64,000 nucleotides of DNA from Isochrysis galbana (Eukaryota; Haptophyta; Isochrysidales; Isochrysidaceae): the NCBI GenBank assembly GCA_018136815.1, contig CM030944.1:2767834-2831833 (forward strand), given 5' to 3'. Of the stretch, positions 11,978-23,870 are shown in pieces (within the stretch, counting starts at the first letter, position 1; the number at the start of each line of letters is the position of its first letter). Both the position numbers and the translations under genes were made by a program. The notes beneath the pieces were generated by a model. That model saw only the letters and a program-made list of their open reading frames with translations. It ran no database searches and was not told where the DNA came from.

Positions 11978-12322
11978 ATGGCGTCGGTGAGTGACCCGGC
12001 GACCGCGGCCGGCGGCAAACTACGGAACGCCATCCTCTCCGGCTTCAAATCCGCCTACATCATCGCCGCGGTGCGAACGCTCGCCATCATATCCGATGCC
12101 TGGGTATGGCCGACGCTTACTGCCGTCAAGCCTGGGGATGACAAGCACATCCTCGACGTCCTCCCTATCGTCTGGCCGGAGTCTCTTCGCTGGCTGCGAG
12201 AGGCGGCCTCCGATCCGTCATCTGTGATCGAGGGAACAATGCGCTCGCTCACTTCCCGCCCGGGCGGCGTGCGGGTCGCCCTTCAAGAGGTGTTTCCCTG
12301 TTTACTCCGTATTACATCGTAA
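11978..12322 (+). CDS. Small hypothetical ORF, possibly the first exon of a broken gene
   Basis: A 114-residue frame with good start context (GGCAATGGCG) and a C-rich leader. It encodes an Ala-rich start, a hydrophobic helix (SAYIIAAVRTLAIISDAWVW) and VWPESLRWLREAASD, and reaches a possible donor (CAAGAG then GTGTTT) near 12290. No continuing exon is visible before the repeat at 12600. No family recognised. It may be an intact small protein or a gene whose 3' part was lost. Confidence 0.35.
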   Translation: MASVSDPATAAGGKLRNAILSGFKSAYIIAAVRTLAIISDAWVWPTLTAVKPGDDKHILDVLPIVWPESLRWLREAASDPSSVIEGTMRSLTSRPGGVRVALQEVFPCLLRITS

Positions 12323-12439
12323 GCTTCCTCGAACCACTCGGCGGGGAGCGGGGAAGGGTGGACGAGCGAGCTGCATTCCCCAGAAAGTTGTTTGGTTCCC
12401 CCCCCTCCCCCTCACGCGGAAGGTTGTCAGATTAGTGCG

Positions 12440-12560
12440 CGGTTAGGGGTAAGCACAAGTATCCGGATATTTGTCTTGGATATTTGGGTGGATTTGCTCC
12501 ACATAGATATCTCTAGATATTTCAGGGATATTTGGGCTTTTGCTGGGATATCTGTACAGG
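12440..12560. repeat. AT-rich block of iterated GGATATTTG words
   Basis: The word GGATATTTG or its near variants (AGATATCT, GGATATTTGGG, GGGATATCTG) recurs about seven times in 120 bp, partly as inverted copies. It looks like the iterated-palindrome elements at 23.9, 46.6 and 50.8 kb but uses a different word. No clean termini found. Confidence 0.5.
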
Positions 12561-12599
12561 TTATTTAGGTTATAGAACAGTATACATGTTTAACTGTAG

Positions 12600-12985
12600 T
12601 TGGCTCCAACTAAGTTTATACTTAGCTCGCCCATGGGGGGGCACGAGCCCTCCCCTCTCTCCACTCCTCCCCTGCCATGGGGGAGGAACCACCCATCCTC
12701 CTGGCACGCCTGATGGCTTGCCAGGAGGCCACTGCCCTGCTGACCCTCTCTCCCACTGACAGGCTCGCCTGATTCGCCCATCCTGGCCCGGCGTGGCCAG
12801 CCCATTGCTCCAACCCCTCCCCCCCCCCTGTTCGACAGGCAGACAGGTGCAGCGTGGGGGCCCCTGAGGCTCAGGAGCGCCAGCGAGGGAGAGGCAGGGG
12901 AGGCCAGGGCCCAGCCCCAGCCTCCTCTGCCCTCTGAGTTGGCCTCCATGAGCCTTCAGGGTCGCCAATGGGCAGCTGCAGGCCT
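12600..12985 (-). repeat. GC-rich dispersed element, 3' part (copy 1)
   Basis: Reverse-oriented copy of the family seen complete at 22757-23630. Reading the plus strand, it opens with CTAAGTTTATACTTAG and GGGGCACGAGCCC, then CATGGGGGAGGAACCACCC, GCCATTGCTCC-like sequence and GCCAGCGAGGGAGAGGCAG. Chance ORFs across it are a consequence of its composition. Confidence 0.75.
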
Positions 12986-12999
12986 GCCGCAGGCGCGCC

Positions 13000-13095
13000 A
13001 TCGCGCGTGCCGCAGGAGAGGGGAGAGAGAGCGCGGAGAATGGGGTGGGCGGAGCGGAGCTCTGCCCACCGAAAAATAGGTAAGTCCCGCACCTG
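13000..13095 (+). repeat. Short dispersed repeat, also at 60770-60866
   Basis: GCGGAGAATGGGGT and GAGCTCTGCCCACC are shared with the reverse complement of 60770-60866, with moderate similarity over about 90 bp. Nature unknown. Confidence 0.5.
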
Positions 13096-13788
13096 TTTAC
13101 AGGATAAGTCGGGACTGAGGTCGCCGCCCACTCGGAGACACAGGAGGAAGAGAGGGAATGCAGCAACATACTCTCCCCACCACCAGCCATAGCTATCCAC
13201 AATACATCACCTCTTACGCCACGTGCACGGCGAGAAGGTTAAGAATTTATTTGCGTGTCCAACCTCATTCAATAGTAAATAGATCTTGCTGCCCGTAAGA
13301 GTAAATAAGAGCTCATGCAAGTATTGATAGCGCAAGCCAGAGGCACGGAAAATAACAAACACTCTTGAAATCTGAGCCCCACGGCCCAATCTAGACCACC
13401 AGAAGCAAAAGCAAAGAAAGCTTTCCCACCCATACGCCATTCACAGCTCAGCACGAAGTACTTGCTTGCGGTGGTGTTAGCCATGCTGCAACATGGCTTA
13501 CACAATGAAGGAGCTCAGCCACACACCAAAGGGGTACCGAGGGGGCAGGAGTGGGGAGGCACACCGAGAGAGTGATAATACACAAATTGACGCCTGGCCG
13601 AACAGAAGTGCAACCACGTGAAGGCGTGGAGTATGGTATCGGGTGAGGACATCACGGCCCTGATCGAGTTCGGTTCCCGGAGACAAAGAATCAGTTGAAT
13701 GCGCTCATGGTAATGTTGTGATCTTAGAACGAGATTTCGGCACTCGACGGCCAGCCGTTGCGCTTGTGGGTAGGCAACATTTATGGGC
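13096..13788. other. 3' flank of the ABC transporter, no gene seen
   Basis: No supported gene. It probably includes the 3' UTR of the minus-strand transporter that ends at 13789. Confidence 0.4.
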
Positions 13789-16700
13789 TCAAGCACTGGC
13801 CGCCACGATCCTTGCGGCCTTAGGCTTTGAGATGGGTTGCGGCGCGACGAGCTTAGCGCGTGCATTGGCCATCGACTTGATGTAGAGCAACGTTAGGGAA
13901 AGCAGCTTGAAGACAACTGCCTGCGCGACTAGCATGGATACATTGAAGCCATAAAAATCCGTTGGAGTGATGACCTCGTAGAGGTATGATCCGCTCCGAA
14001 GAATTTGCTCTCCAGTCACGCCCCAACACTGAAGCCCCGAAGTGTCACCGTCGCAGGTGAACGGCCGCCCATCGCAGTTCTCTGAGCACGGCATTGCACC
14101 GGAATACGTGGCACCAGTGAAGACTGCCCACGCCATGCCGCCAAAGAGATACTTGAAAGGCAACACGTAGTAAAGAAGGCGGATAGGCCAAATGACGTCC
14201 TCGCCACGGAAAACAAGGCCTGAAAACAGAGTGGCCATGAACCAAATTCCAACATAGTTTAGCATGCCCATAATAGGATTGCGGCCGAGGGACAGGAATT
14301 GACCCATACATTCCCACACCCAAAGATTGATCGAGTAGATAAGGAACGTCTGTGCGAAATTGTGCCACGGGAAGCCACCGACGCCGAATAGGGGCACGGT
14401 GACGCAGAGACCCATTACAAACATCATGGGGAGCTGGACGAGCAGGTTGGCAAGGAGGTAGGCAAAAGGCGTCGTCATGCCATTGCGTATCTCGCCCTTG
14501 ATTGAGTTGTACTCAATGTTGCCGGCGTAAACATTCACGGCGCCGAACATGGCAGGCACTACCGTACCCCAAAACATGTAGAAAAATCGCGGCATAACGT
14601 TGGCTTGATTCTGCTCACGCTGCTCAATGTAGATGACACCAAAGAAAGCGATGACAACAATTAGGATGAAGCAGCGCGCCGAGTAGATCATTGGGTCACG
14701 GGCAAGAAGTAGAACGTTACGCCTAAGCAGCATGGCCAGCTGCGTACTGAAGGCGGCAACGCGCACGTCCTCTGTTGCGCGCTCGACTGATGAGAGCGGC
14801 GAGACGATGTGAGCGGGTTCGCGGGCCCATGCATCGAGGACATCGTCAACGACTGCCGCCTGGTTTAAGGATGGGCACACGAGGTCCAATACAAACTCGG
14901 CCGGGTTGGCCGACTCGTGCGCAGTGTGACCGAGCGAGTCAAAGTGCTCGGTCATCGCCTCGGCCGGGCCATAGTAGGCGGTGCGTCCCTTGGCAAGGAT
15001 AAGGGTCTTGGAGAAGTGCGAGTAGACTGCCGCCGAAGGCTGGTGGATCGTCGCGATGACGCAGAGGTTCTTGTTGTGGGCGAGTTCGCGAAGAAAATTC
15101 ATGATTGCGGCGGCCGCCGCAGAGTCGAGACCTGATGTCGGCTCGTCGAGGATGAGCACCTTGGGCTCCTTGACGAGAACAATTGCAAGTGCCAACCTCC
15201 GTTTCTGTCCACCGGATAGACCCTTGAAGAGCGCGTTGCCCGCCTTGGTGTGTTGTGCAGAGGTTAGGCCCGTCGCATCGAGCAGTGCGTCGACAGCAGC
15301 ATCCCGTTGTGGACCAGCAGCCACATCGGGGCGGTACAGCGAGAAGGCGTGCTCGATATGCTGGCGCGCCGTAAGCGTCGCCCACAACGTGTCCTCGCGC
15401 GGAACATATGCGCAGTACTTGCGATATGCGGCGAACGTGAGAGGCTCGCCGTTTAGCTTGATGTCGCCGAACGGCTGGCCTGCACCCTTCTCGAGCGTTA
15501 GCATATTTAGGAGCACGGTCTTGCCCGCTCCTGACGGCCCGAGGATGGCGAGCAACTCGCCCGAGGCCACCGAAGCGGAGATGTCAGTGATAAGCGGCTT
15601 TGCTTGCTTGTTCATGAGCGGCAGCGCAGATTTGCGACCGCTCTGTCCAACTTTCAACTCGTAAGAGCAGTTGAGGAAGGAAAGCTCCCACTTTCCAGCA
15701 GGCGGCACAGCAATGGGCTTGAGTAGAGACGTCTCGATAACAACATCTTCTGGCAAGGCGCTGGGGGGTGGCGCCTTCTCCGGCAACGCAGCGGCGAGGT
15801 TAGCGGTCGTTAGCGCTTTAGGCTCCTCCGAGTTCCGACACTTGAGCACCATCAAGAAGACGTAAAATAGACGAAAGAGGACGCCGATGGCCAAGACGAT
15901 ACCTACATTCTGAGCGTACAAGTCTTCCGACGAAAACGCTGCGTAATTCACGCCAACAGAGTCGAGGATCTCAGGGCCCGTCGTACCAAAGCAAGAGATG
16001 GGTTCAACGTTTTCGCAGTAGAAGGCAACATTGGGCGAGAGCGAACAGGCGCTGCTGGGATCCTCGCGAAGGGCGTCGGTGCATCGACTCGCCCCCGTGT
16101 ACGGCGGCGTGTCTTTCATGACAGCCCACATGAAGGTCTGTGAAGTGTAGCCGAGGGGCAGCACATAGCAAAATAGGCGGAACGGCCAGATCACTTCGGG
16201 GATGCGCACGAAGAGGCCCGAAAAGAGGAAGGCGGAGAACCAGATCTGCATGAAGTTCATCATGCCAAGCAGGACGTTCGATGAAAGCGAGAAGAACTGG
16301 CCCATTCCTTCAAAGGCCCATAGATTGACTGCGAAAGAGATCAGCGCAAGACCAAACGACGGCCAATGCAAGTCGCCAATCAAGTACAGCGGGATGAGTG
16401 CAGCTAGGCCAAGAACAAGCATCGCCGGTAGGCCGACGAGCTGGTTGGCGACAAACTGAGCAACGGGGGAGTACTGGCCATCTTTCACCTCGCGCTTGAT
16501 GGCATTGAACTCGATGTTACCAGCAAAGACGACCGAGATGGCGAGGTTACAAGAAACCCCTACGATAAAGTTGGTGAAGAAAAACCGTTGCAGTGCCTGC
16601 TCTTGTACGCGACGGCGCGTCTTGAGGTATACAAGGGAAAAGAAGACTGTGGCGAGAATGATCATGAAGACGCGGCCTGTGTAGAGCATCGGATCTCGAA

Positions 16701-17909
16701 TAACAAGGCCAAGCTGCCGGCGAGTGAGGACGCCCACCTGCGTGAAGAACCCTGCTGGCGGTGCAGATACTGAGAGAGGCTTGACATTGACCGGCAACTT
16801 GTGCACACCCCCTATGCGCGTCTTGTCATAGTGGTCGAGGATTCGCATCACGGATGTCTTGTCTGTGAAGTCTTTATTCACAAGGTCGAGAACGAATTCG
16901 GCCGGGTTAGCGGCGGGTGGGAGTGGCTTACCCATGGCCAGCAGGTACGCGCCCAGATCGGAGGCAAGTCCAGAGTAGGCGACGCGCCCATCGGACAGGA
17001 TCAAAGTCTTGTCAAAGCCGGCGAACACAGAGGCGGACGGCTGGTGGATAGTGCAGGCTATGGCGAGGCCCTCCGAGACGGCGATTTCCTTGAGAAAGAT
17101 CATCATTGAAGAAGCGCTGGCTGAATCGATACCAGAGGTGGGCTCATCGAGAAAGAGCACCTGGGGCTGCTTGGCCAATGCGATGGCAATTGAGAGCCGG
17201 CGCTTGAGGCCGCTCGAGAGGCCGCGGATGAAGGCGTTGCCCGCCTTGACATGCTGGGATTCGGTAAGCCCGACAGCTTCGAGGAGCTTATCGATCTTGA
17301 ATTCTCGCTCATCATGTTTAAGATGTGGCTGGCAAAGATCCATGGCGTAGCGCAAGTGGTCGCGGGAGCTGAAGGTTGCCCAGAGCGAGTCCTCCTGCTG
17401 CACATATGCGCAGTGCTTGTTGTAGAGTGCACGAGTGAAGGGTTGGCCATTGAGCTCAATCTTGCCGCGCGGCGCGCCGCCCTTCTTCTCGAGTGTGAGC
17501 ATGTTGAGAAGTGTCGTCTTGCCGGCACCTGATGGCCCCATGATGGCTAGGACCGAACCATGTGTCACCTCACCCGAAATGTTGCCTGCCAGCGTAAGGA
17601 AGTCGTCACGGTGAGCTCACCAACCTTTCACCGGCCGGTGTGGAAGGCAAGGTGTGGCTGCAAGGCGTCCGAGTGACCACTTTCATGCTGATGGCGCACC
17701 AGGGCTCCAGGCTAGCGCGTGGGGCAATCACACTTACGGAGCAGGTATCTCGTCTTTGTTGGTTTGCGCATGATCTTGGTCAGAGCACCGACTGGCTTGC
17801 CCTCAAGCGTCGTCTCGACGGTGTACTGGCAGTCTTCGAATGTAAGGTGTGCGCCATCGGCGACCGGTGCGCACATCGTCTTCTTCTTCTCGGCCTCGGT
17901 CTTGCACAT
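13789..17909 (-). CDS. Full-length ABCG (white-brown/PDR-type) transporter, two exons
   Basis: An ATP-driven membrane exporter with the reverse domain order NBD-TMD-NBD-TMD. The model is complement(13789-17615, 17738-17909), 1332 residues, with the phase preserved. The start ATG at 17909 precedes LTFEDCQYTVETTLEGKP, the usual opening beta strand of NBD1. NBD1 has Walker A GPSGAGKTT (about residue 84), a degenerate signature LSSGLKRR and Walker B VLFLDEPTSGID. NBD2 has GPSGAGKTVLL (about 750), a canonical LSGGQKRR and VLILDEPTSGLD, each followed by an IHQPS switch region. Each half ends in a six-helix TMD with the family's Asn- and Cys-containing last loop. The halves are alike and reflect an internal duplication. 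Substrate cannot be told; lipids, sterols or xenobiotics are typical for the family. Confidence 0.92.
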
Positions 17910-19188
17910 GGCCAGCGGATGAAGTGTATAGCAGAGGCGGGGAGAGAACGGGGAGCCCGAGGGGGAGGGGGGGGTACTTCAGCGCAACAGGCTTTGGGGA
18001 TGTGGCCAGGAGAGATCCCCCGGTGGGATAGTGAGATATCCGAGGAGGCCAGAGAATATCCTCTTCATATTTGAGAAGCTTGTCACGGTGTGTTGGAGAG
18101 GTCGCTCTCAAGCAGCTCGGGCACTCCTCGGCGAGTCCGAGGCTACGTGAGTTTCTCAAAGTATTCTGCCCTTCTCTTCTTTGGTCGGAGCGGCCGACGG
18201 CTGGAGAGCAGGGAGGGAGATCCAGCGGACTGCCACATTCGTTTCTATGGTGGGAGCGCCGATTACATCACGTATTCGGGGGTGGCCTCTCGCCTAGGGG
18301 TGGCCGTCGCGACGCGCGGCGTTGCCGCCGCTCTCTCGGGCCCGGAATCATGAGCTCGGGCCCGCAAGGCAACATCAGCACCGACGGGGGGGCGGCGATC
18401 CCCTGTGTGGCCCGGCGGGCCTCCAAACCGTGTCACGTGTGCATCGTCCGAATAACCAATAACGAAGATCTAGAATTAACCATAACAATAACTCAGCACC
18501 TCATAAGGTGCACATTTGCGTCCATTGCCATTGCTTGCGGGAAAATTCATAGTAATAGTAGTAATAGTAAGATTTAATATTCTTGCCGCGCACGCGACTC
18601 TGCACCCACTACCACTCACTTCTCCACGCATGCGCATGCGTTCTACAGCCCCCCACCACCAACACCAACACCACCAACAGCCACAGCCAACAGACTAAGG
18701 CCTAGGTTGGTTTTTTTCTCCGGTCCCCCACCTCTCATGGCTCATGGCCCATGGCCATGGGACCCCGAGAAACTTGTGTTTTCGTTTTCTCCCCCCCCCC
18801 CCCCCACCCTCCACCCTCCCCCTAAGAATTAGAACCCCCCCCCCCTAAAAAGCGAGGACTTGGAGGGTAGTTCACATTTCTTCTTCAGACACTCTCCTCC
18901 TCCGCAGCGCGCGGCGCCTCCGGCACCGAGGCCGACTCGAGAGCCGTAGAAGTCTCGCCGCCGGGCTCCTGCTCCTGCTGCTTCTGCTACTACATCTGCA
19001 TCTGCTGCTCCGTCTGCTCCTCTCTGTCTCCATCTCTCCATCTCTGGGTCGCCTCTGGCTACTTGGCCTCTAGCTTGGGGCTTGATCGCCTCGGGCGCCA
19101 GCCTGCGTCCGGGATGCCGCCCGAGTCGGCCGCGCCGGGGTCGCCGCGCCGCTCCGCCGAGGTGGCATTTCATGAGTAAGAGTAAGGC
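17910..19188. other. Gene-free stretch upstream of the ABC transporter
   Basis: Presumably holds the transporter's promoter and leader. Beyond it are CAA/CAC-rich simple sequence near 18650-18700 and C-tracts at 18790-18845. A 114-residue Gly/Arg/Ala-rich minus frame at 18829-19173 looks compositional and has no family features. Confidence 0.4.
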
Positions 19189-19312
19189 ATGTCAGCAGTG
19201 GGGGTTTCCTCCCCCACAGCCCCCATAGTAGGGGAGGAGTGGAGAGGGGGGGGGGGGGAGTCGTGCCCCCCATATCTATGGCTATGGGTGAACCAAGTGC
19301 CAAGTGGTATGA
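19189..19312 (+). repeat. GC-rich dispersed element, terminal fragment (copy 2)
   Basis: Carries GGTTTCCTCCCCCA, GGGGAGGAGTGGAGAG, TCGTGCCCCCCAT and GTGAACCAAGTGCCAAGT, matching the end of the 22757-23630 element. Confidence 0.7.
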
Positions 19313-19327
19313 ACTGCTTAGTCTCCA

Positions 19328-20076
19328 TTGGCCATGATCAAATCGACAGCCGAGAAAGCCGTAGAAAGACTCTTCCTACTACCGAGCTCTCCACCGTCAC
19401 CCGCTAGGGAGACCCTGTACCTATTGGCTTGGAGATACATACTCACCGACTTCTATCGAATACACTACGACAACATCAAATTTAACAGCGATCACGTCGT
19501 TAGAAGGATGCTCGAAAGATACACCACGTTGTGCAAAGCGGCGCTCTACGGAAACGACACGGACGCATCGAGAAGAGTCAAAGCAGACATGGGCCGCCAG
19601 CCCAAGAAACGTATAGATGTCAACGAATTCCGCCCAATTTTCGAAACAAACGACGACAACGATTTAGTTCTAAGTAGTAAGTAAACTCGTAGCGGTACTA
19701 GAGCGCCTCAACATAAAACATATAATACATCAGCAAAACAACACCGGACCCAGCGACCAGGGATAACAATAGGCAATATGCCTCCACGGGAGGAACCCGA
19801 TGGGGAAGGCCGAAAGGCCCGGCCCCCACACTGGGCTGAGATGGACCCGAGACAGGCGCAGTACAAATGCAAGAAGCCTGCCCCTCCCCTCCCCCAAGCG
19901 CTAGGCCCAAAGTAGTGTACATGGGCCGACCCCCCAAAACCGAAGAAAAAGGAACGAGGGGGGGAGCGGGCGGGGGTGCAGAGGTAGGGTATAGGCGATG
20001 GCGATGGTAGCGGGAGCGCGGGAGAGCGCGCGGCACTAGTAGCTTAGCGGGCACCTTCAAGAATGTTTTTTTTTAG
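19328..20076 (+). mobile_element. T-tract-ended element with a conserved C-terminal ORF (copy 1)
   Basis: Frame 19328-19684 (118 residues) includes LAWRYILTDFYRIHYDN, MLERYTTLCKAALYGN and the block MGRQPKKRIDVNEFRPIFE before the stop. Codon usage is less GC-rich than in the surrounding genes. The 3' tail contains GAAAAAGGAACGAGGGGG, GGGTATAGGCGATGGCGATG and ends CCTTCAAGAATG plus nine T. The same block and tail recur at 34.1-35.1 kb, and the tail alone at 56.45-56.65 (minus) and 61.15-61.27 kb. The first half of the ORF has no upstream partner here, so the copy is probably 5'-truncated. Family unknown; a retroelement or an integrated virus-like element are both possible. Confidence 0.65.
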
Positions 20077-20614
20077 TCTCCATTGGCCATTGCCATTGCA
20101 TGCGGGAATGCAACCATCTCATAATATTGTGGCGCGGCAGCGGGCATTATCGCATTGTTGTTGCTGTCGCTATATTACTAGTAGGATATTAGACATAAGG
20201 CACGGTTATGTGTATAACAAAAGACACAAGTTAGGCTGCCCCCCCCCCCCACCGTATTGCGGTGCCAGCTTGGCATTGGGAATGGCATTCGGCAGCCCTT
20301 CCACCATTTTATCATTCATTCGTTCTTCAAGATGAAATCTTGTAGTAAATGCACACTAGAAAAGCGGGTCGCGGATCATTTGCGATCATGTACAAATGAT
20401 ACTATGGTGCTGTCATGGGTACGGAGATCGCCTTTCACATGAATGAAAATAATATGAATGGTAATCAAGTTGTGGAAAGTCGGTAGAGTGCAACGAAAAA
20501 CAAAGCGCAAAGATAGCCTATGGATTTGAGTAGGAGTTGCAACGCAGGCGCTAACAGCACACCCTGTTCAACACGCACGTCGCCAGTGTGCGGTACTTGA
20601 TGAGAGATTTCATT
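20077..20614. other. Intergenic, C-tract, no gene seen
   Basis: Holds a C-tract near 20240 and otherwise AT-richer sequence. Includes the presumed 3' UTR of the minus-strand gene ending at 20615. Confidence 0.4.
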
Positions 20615-22438
20615 TCATTCAACATCCGACCTCGAACTCGTCAATGGCGGCGAGCCAACCTTGAGCAAGCGGCGCGCATCCCTAATGGCTGCCGCAAGGA
20701 CGGCTCGCTGAATCCCGGCTTTCTTGGCCAGCCGGTCGGAATCGCGCTCCGACAAGTGGGCCAGCTCACTCGCCAACGTGATTCCTGCTTCGCGTAGCCG
20801 GCTTGCTCTTTTTGGGCCGATTCCCGTAAGCTCATCCACCAATGCGGCAGACTCTGCAAGAAACTCGCTCCATTCCTCCTCGGCGGCAGCGCCGTTGCAT
20901 GCCAAGGTTTGTCCATTGGCTTCACTTTGGCTATCAAGCTGCTGCTTTCCATCTCCATTTAGCGCTTCCTCTCGGCGCTGCGAGGCCCGTCGCCTCGCCT
21001 TGCGAGCAGCTCCAGTAGCAATGCTATCCAACGCCAATGCCATGGATGATAACTCACTACGCTTTGCCTCAAAATGCTTTTCCACCGCCTTGCGATTCCT
21101 CATCTCCCACTTCTCCTGACTCCGCTTGAGTGCGGCAGCTGCCACTGCTGCCGCACGCGCCTCCTCCGCCTCTGCTTCTCGCCGTTGCAGTTCTGTTCTT
21201 ACGACTTCGCCCTGCCACAAGCGCATGCACCTTGCGAGCACCCACTGTTCCAATGCATCCTTACCCACGGCCACAGTGACGACTCTCCCGCTCCGCCCGA
21301 CCTGTGGTCCTATCACGTCCGACGCTACCAAGCCTGCTGCCACTACGGCGGATGCCACCGATTCATGCAGCGAGGCCGCCAAGGCCTCGGTCACGTCCCG
21401 CTCTCCGAGGTGCGCACCACATGTGCCCCAGAATGTGAGGGCATCATCAACTAGACAACCCACGTCGTCACTCAGGGCAACCGAGCGGTTGGCGAGCGAA
21501 ATGTGTGCCGTTTGCAAAGACAACTCCACAATGAGTCTCGAGCTAACTAAACTCTGCTGCGGCCCGGCGGCCTGTTGTAGCTCGCACAGGTTATCTAGCG
21601 CCGCGCTGACCAGCAAACCGACTGCAGTGGGGGGCAATGAATCTACCTTCAAGATCAGTCGCGAGCCGCTCCAAGTCTCAGCAAGAAGGTCATCAACCAA
21701 ACCCTGCGCGAGCACGCTGCCCGCTTGCATAAGCGAGTCTGAAGGCTGCGATATGGTGTCAAGCTGCTGGATCAACGCCTGCTTCAGCAAGCACTTCGCC
21801 TCGACCGAGCTGACCGGATGAGAAAGCAATACTTTGAGCGCGATGTCCCACCTGGCACTCAGCACGCTTGGCCGTACCGCGAGAGCAGTCTCATCAGGGC
21901 CCACAGTACAGACCTCAGCCATCTCGGACAGGATGAGCTGACCCCACTGCGCTTGCTCCGCCAGGCCCCCCGGCATGTCGAACAGTTTGCGCACCGCTTT
22001 GACCGTCCCGCCACACGTGGCAAGCGCTTGCCGGAAGCATTGCTGGTCGGGCTGCACGCCGGCGCATCGAAGCTCCTCAAGGGCCTCGGCGGCGGCCTCA
22101 CCACCTACCGACTCTTCGATCCGGACTTCACACTCCCGAACCGCCTCCTCAAGCCGCAGCTCCTCCAATCTCTCCCTCGCCAACTTGAGCTGCTTGACGG
22201 CAGCCGCTCCGTCGCCCGTCTCACCGTATGCTTGCTCAAGCTGCTGCTGCGCGGCGGCGGCCTGCTCGCGCGCGAGGCACAGACGCGCCTGTGCTCCACC
22301 CACTGCGCACGCCACAACCCGCGCGCGCGCGCCCCCAGCCGCGCCCAGGGGCGCTGCCCGCAAGGAGAGGCACAGCGCACACGCGAGAGGCGGCAGCATC
22401 GCCCCCCACACCCTCATCCACCCGTGAATCCACATCAA
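20615..22438 (-). CDS. Helix-hairpin-helix protein with an N-terminal targeting leader
   Basis: An intronless 607-residue frame. The N terminus reads as a signal peptide (GAMLPPLACALCLSLRAAPLG) followed by an Ala/Arg-rich stretch, the form of a bipartite plastid targeting sequence in secondary-plastid algae; this is an inference. The central part is helical with Ala/Glu-rich heptads (about 45-115 and 395-440). Residues about 545-595 form a tandem helix-hairpin-helix (ELTGIGPKRASRLREAGI, then LAKKAGIQRAVLAAAIRDAR) like the DNA-binding HhH of bacterial RNA-polymerase alpha C-termini, radA-like proteins and nucleases. No catalytic domain is visible. DNA or RNA binding in an organelle is the best guess. 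Confidence 0.7.
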   Translation of the reverse strand: MMWIHGWMRVWGAMLPPLACALCLSLRAAPLGAAGGARARVVACAVGGAQARLCLAREQAAAAQQQLEQAYGETGDGAAAVKQLKLARERLEELRLEEAVRECEVRIEESVGGEAAAEALEELRCAGVQPDQQCFRQALATCGGTVKAVRKLFDMPGGLAEQAQWGQLILSEMAEVCTVGPDETALAVRPSVLSARWDIALKVLLSHPVSSVEAKCLLKQALIQQLDTISQPSDSLMQAGSVLAQGLVDDLLAETWSGSRLILKVDSLPPTAVGLLVSAALDNLCELQQAAGPQQSLVSSRLIVELSLQTAHISLANRSVALSDDVGCLVDDALTFWGTCGAHLGERDVTEALAASLHESVASAVVAAGLVASDVIGPQVGRSGRVVTVAVGKDALEQWVLARCMRLWQGEVVRTELQRREAEAEEARAAAVAAAALKRSQEKWEMRNRKAVEKHFEAKRSELSSMALALDSIATGAARKARRRASQRREEALNGDGKQQLDSQSEANGQTLACNGAAAEEEWSEFLAESAALVDELTGIGPKRASRLREAGITLASELAHLSERDSDRLAKKAGIQRAVLAAAIRDARRLLKVGSPPLTSSRSDVE

Positions 22439-22756
22439 TCTGTGTTCTTCCTCTAGAAATCTATAAACAACATCATAGAGTGAATAGACACTCTGTGAAT
22501 GGAGGGGACCGAAATAAAACGTGCACTAAGGCAAACAAAAGGAGGGAGAGAGAGAAAACAGCGAAGGCGACGGGAGGTCGGTCCGTCGGTCCGCCCCATC
22601 TCCCTCTCGCGGCTCGCTGCGACGATGATGGGCGACGAAATCCGCGGAGCGCAGGAACGAGGACGTGTAGCAGGAGGGTGAGGGTGCGGCGGTCGTGATG
22701 GTGATGCAGGATGCAGGATTCAGGATGCAGGATGGAGCTAGAATAATAATAATAAT

Positions 22757-23630
22757 TAGCGTTACATCCTCGCCAACCCCACTAGCTAATTGGACACAAC
22801 TTTTCAGTCCCGGAATCCCGCCATGCCTGACGAGCCAGGTGTCCGAGTGGTACCGGGGTGCCTCCTCCCTTCGATATTTGTCCTCCTCCTAGTGCACGCA
22901 CCGACCCTGCGCACCCTCTCCTCGAGGCCACGCTGACGCTGGGGGAAAACCCTTTCGGGTAAAACAACGAAGGGGGGGGGGGGGGCACTCGTGAGTTTAG
23001 GGGTCAAAAGCGCTAATCTCCCTCGCCCGAGCGAGTGGCCGCGGCGAGCCGCGGCCGCCTTCCCTCCTGGCTCCTGGCTCTGGCGCCCCCCGTCTTTTCT
23101 CACCTAAACAGGGCGAAAAGACACGTTAGACGTTAGCGCCGGAGGGGAGAGCTGCCGCTCCCCCCTTCCCTCCCTCTTCCCTCTTCTTCCTCTCTTCCCT
23201 GCGGCGGGGGCCCATGGCGCGCGCCTGCGAACACCCTTCAGGTCCCAGGTGGCCTGCATGGGGCTTGGGAGCACAGCTCAGGGGGCAGGCGAGCCCGGGG
23301 CATGGCCCTAGCTGGCCCCTCCTGCCTCTCCCTCGCTGGCTCACGCGCCCCTGCCTGCCGACTGGAGCTGGCTGGGGGCTCCTGATCAGGGGGGCCCAGG
23401 GGGAGGAGGGGTTGGTCAGAGGGATTGGCTGGCCACGACAAGCCAGGGCGGGCGATTCAGGCGTGCCTGTGGGGAGAGGGATGGGTCAGCAGTCAGCAGG
23501 GCAGTGTGCTCATGGCAAGCCATCGGGCATGCCAAGAGAGTGAGTGGTTCCTCCCCCATGGCGGGGGAGGAGTGGAGAGAAGGGGGGGCTCGTGCCCCGC
23601 CATGAGTGAACCAAGTATAAACTTAGTGCG
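22757..23630 (+). repeat. GC-rich dispersed element, longest copy (about 870 bp)
   Basis: Begins after an (AAT)n run with GTTACATCCTCGCC and CTAGCTAATTGGACA. It continues through GGAATCCCGCCATGCCTGACG, GGGGGAAAACCC, GAGTGGCCGCGGCGAGCCG, GGGAGCACAGCTCAGGGGG, CTCCTGCCTCTCCCTCGCTGG and TGGTTCCTCCCCCATGG, to GTGAACCAAGTATAAACTTAGT. Related segments lie at 12600 (minus), 19189, 35225 (minus), 43736 and 49478. The AAT microsatellite at one end is what a non-LTR element with a simple-sequence tail would leave, if read on the other strand. No coding domain is seen. Confidence 0.8.
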
Positions 23631-23870
23631 GATGGAGCTAGAGCTGGAGCTGGAGATAGATGGTAGGTGGGGCGGTGTGTTGCGTGGGTGTGGGTGTAGC
23701 GCAAGCCTCGTCAACTGCACGACGCCATCCTCACCTGTCACGAATAGGAGCAGGGCCCACACAATCTGGCGCACCACTTCAGGTCACATCATCCAACGCT
23801 GATGCGACAGCTTCATGTGAGGCGAGCCTTCGAAACCAAGCACCTCAACCAACGCCCATAAGCTAATTAT

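Noticed and set aside
18829-19173. A 114-codon Gly/Arg/Ala-rich minus frame after a C-tract
   Set aside because: Starts and ends in simple sequence, no splice or domain support, and overlaps the edge of a repeat.
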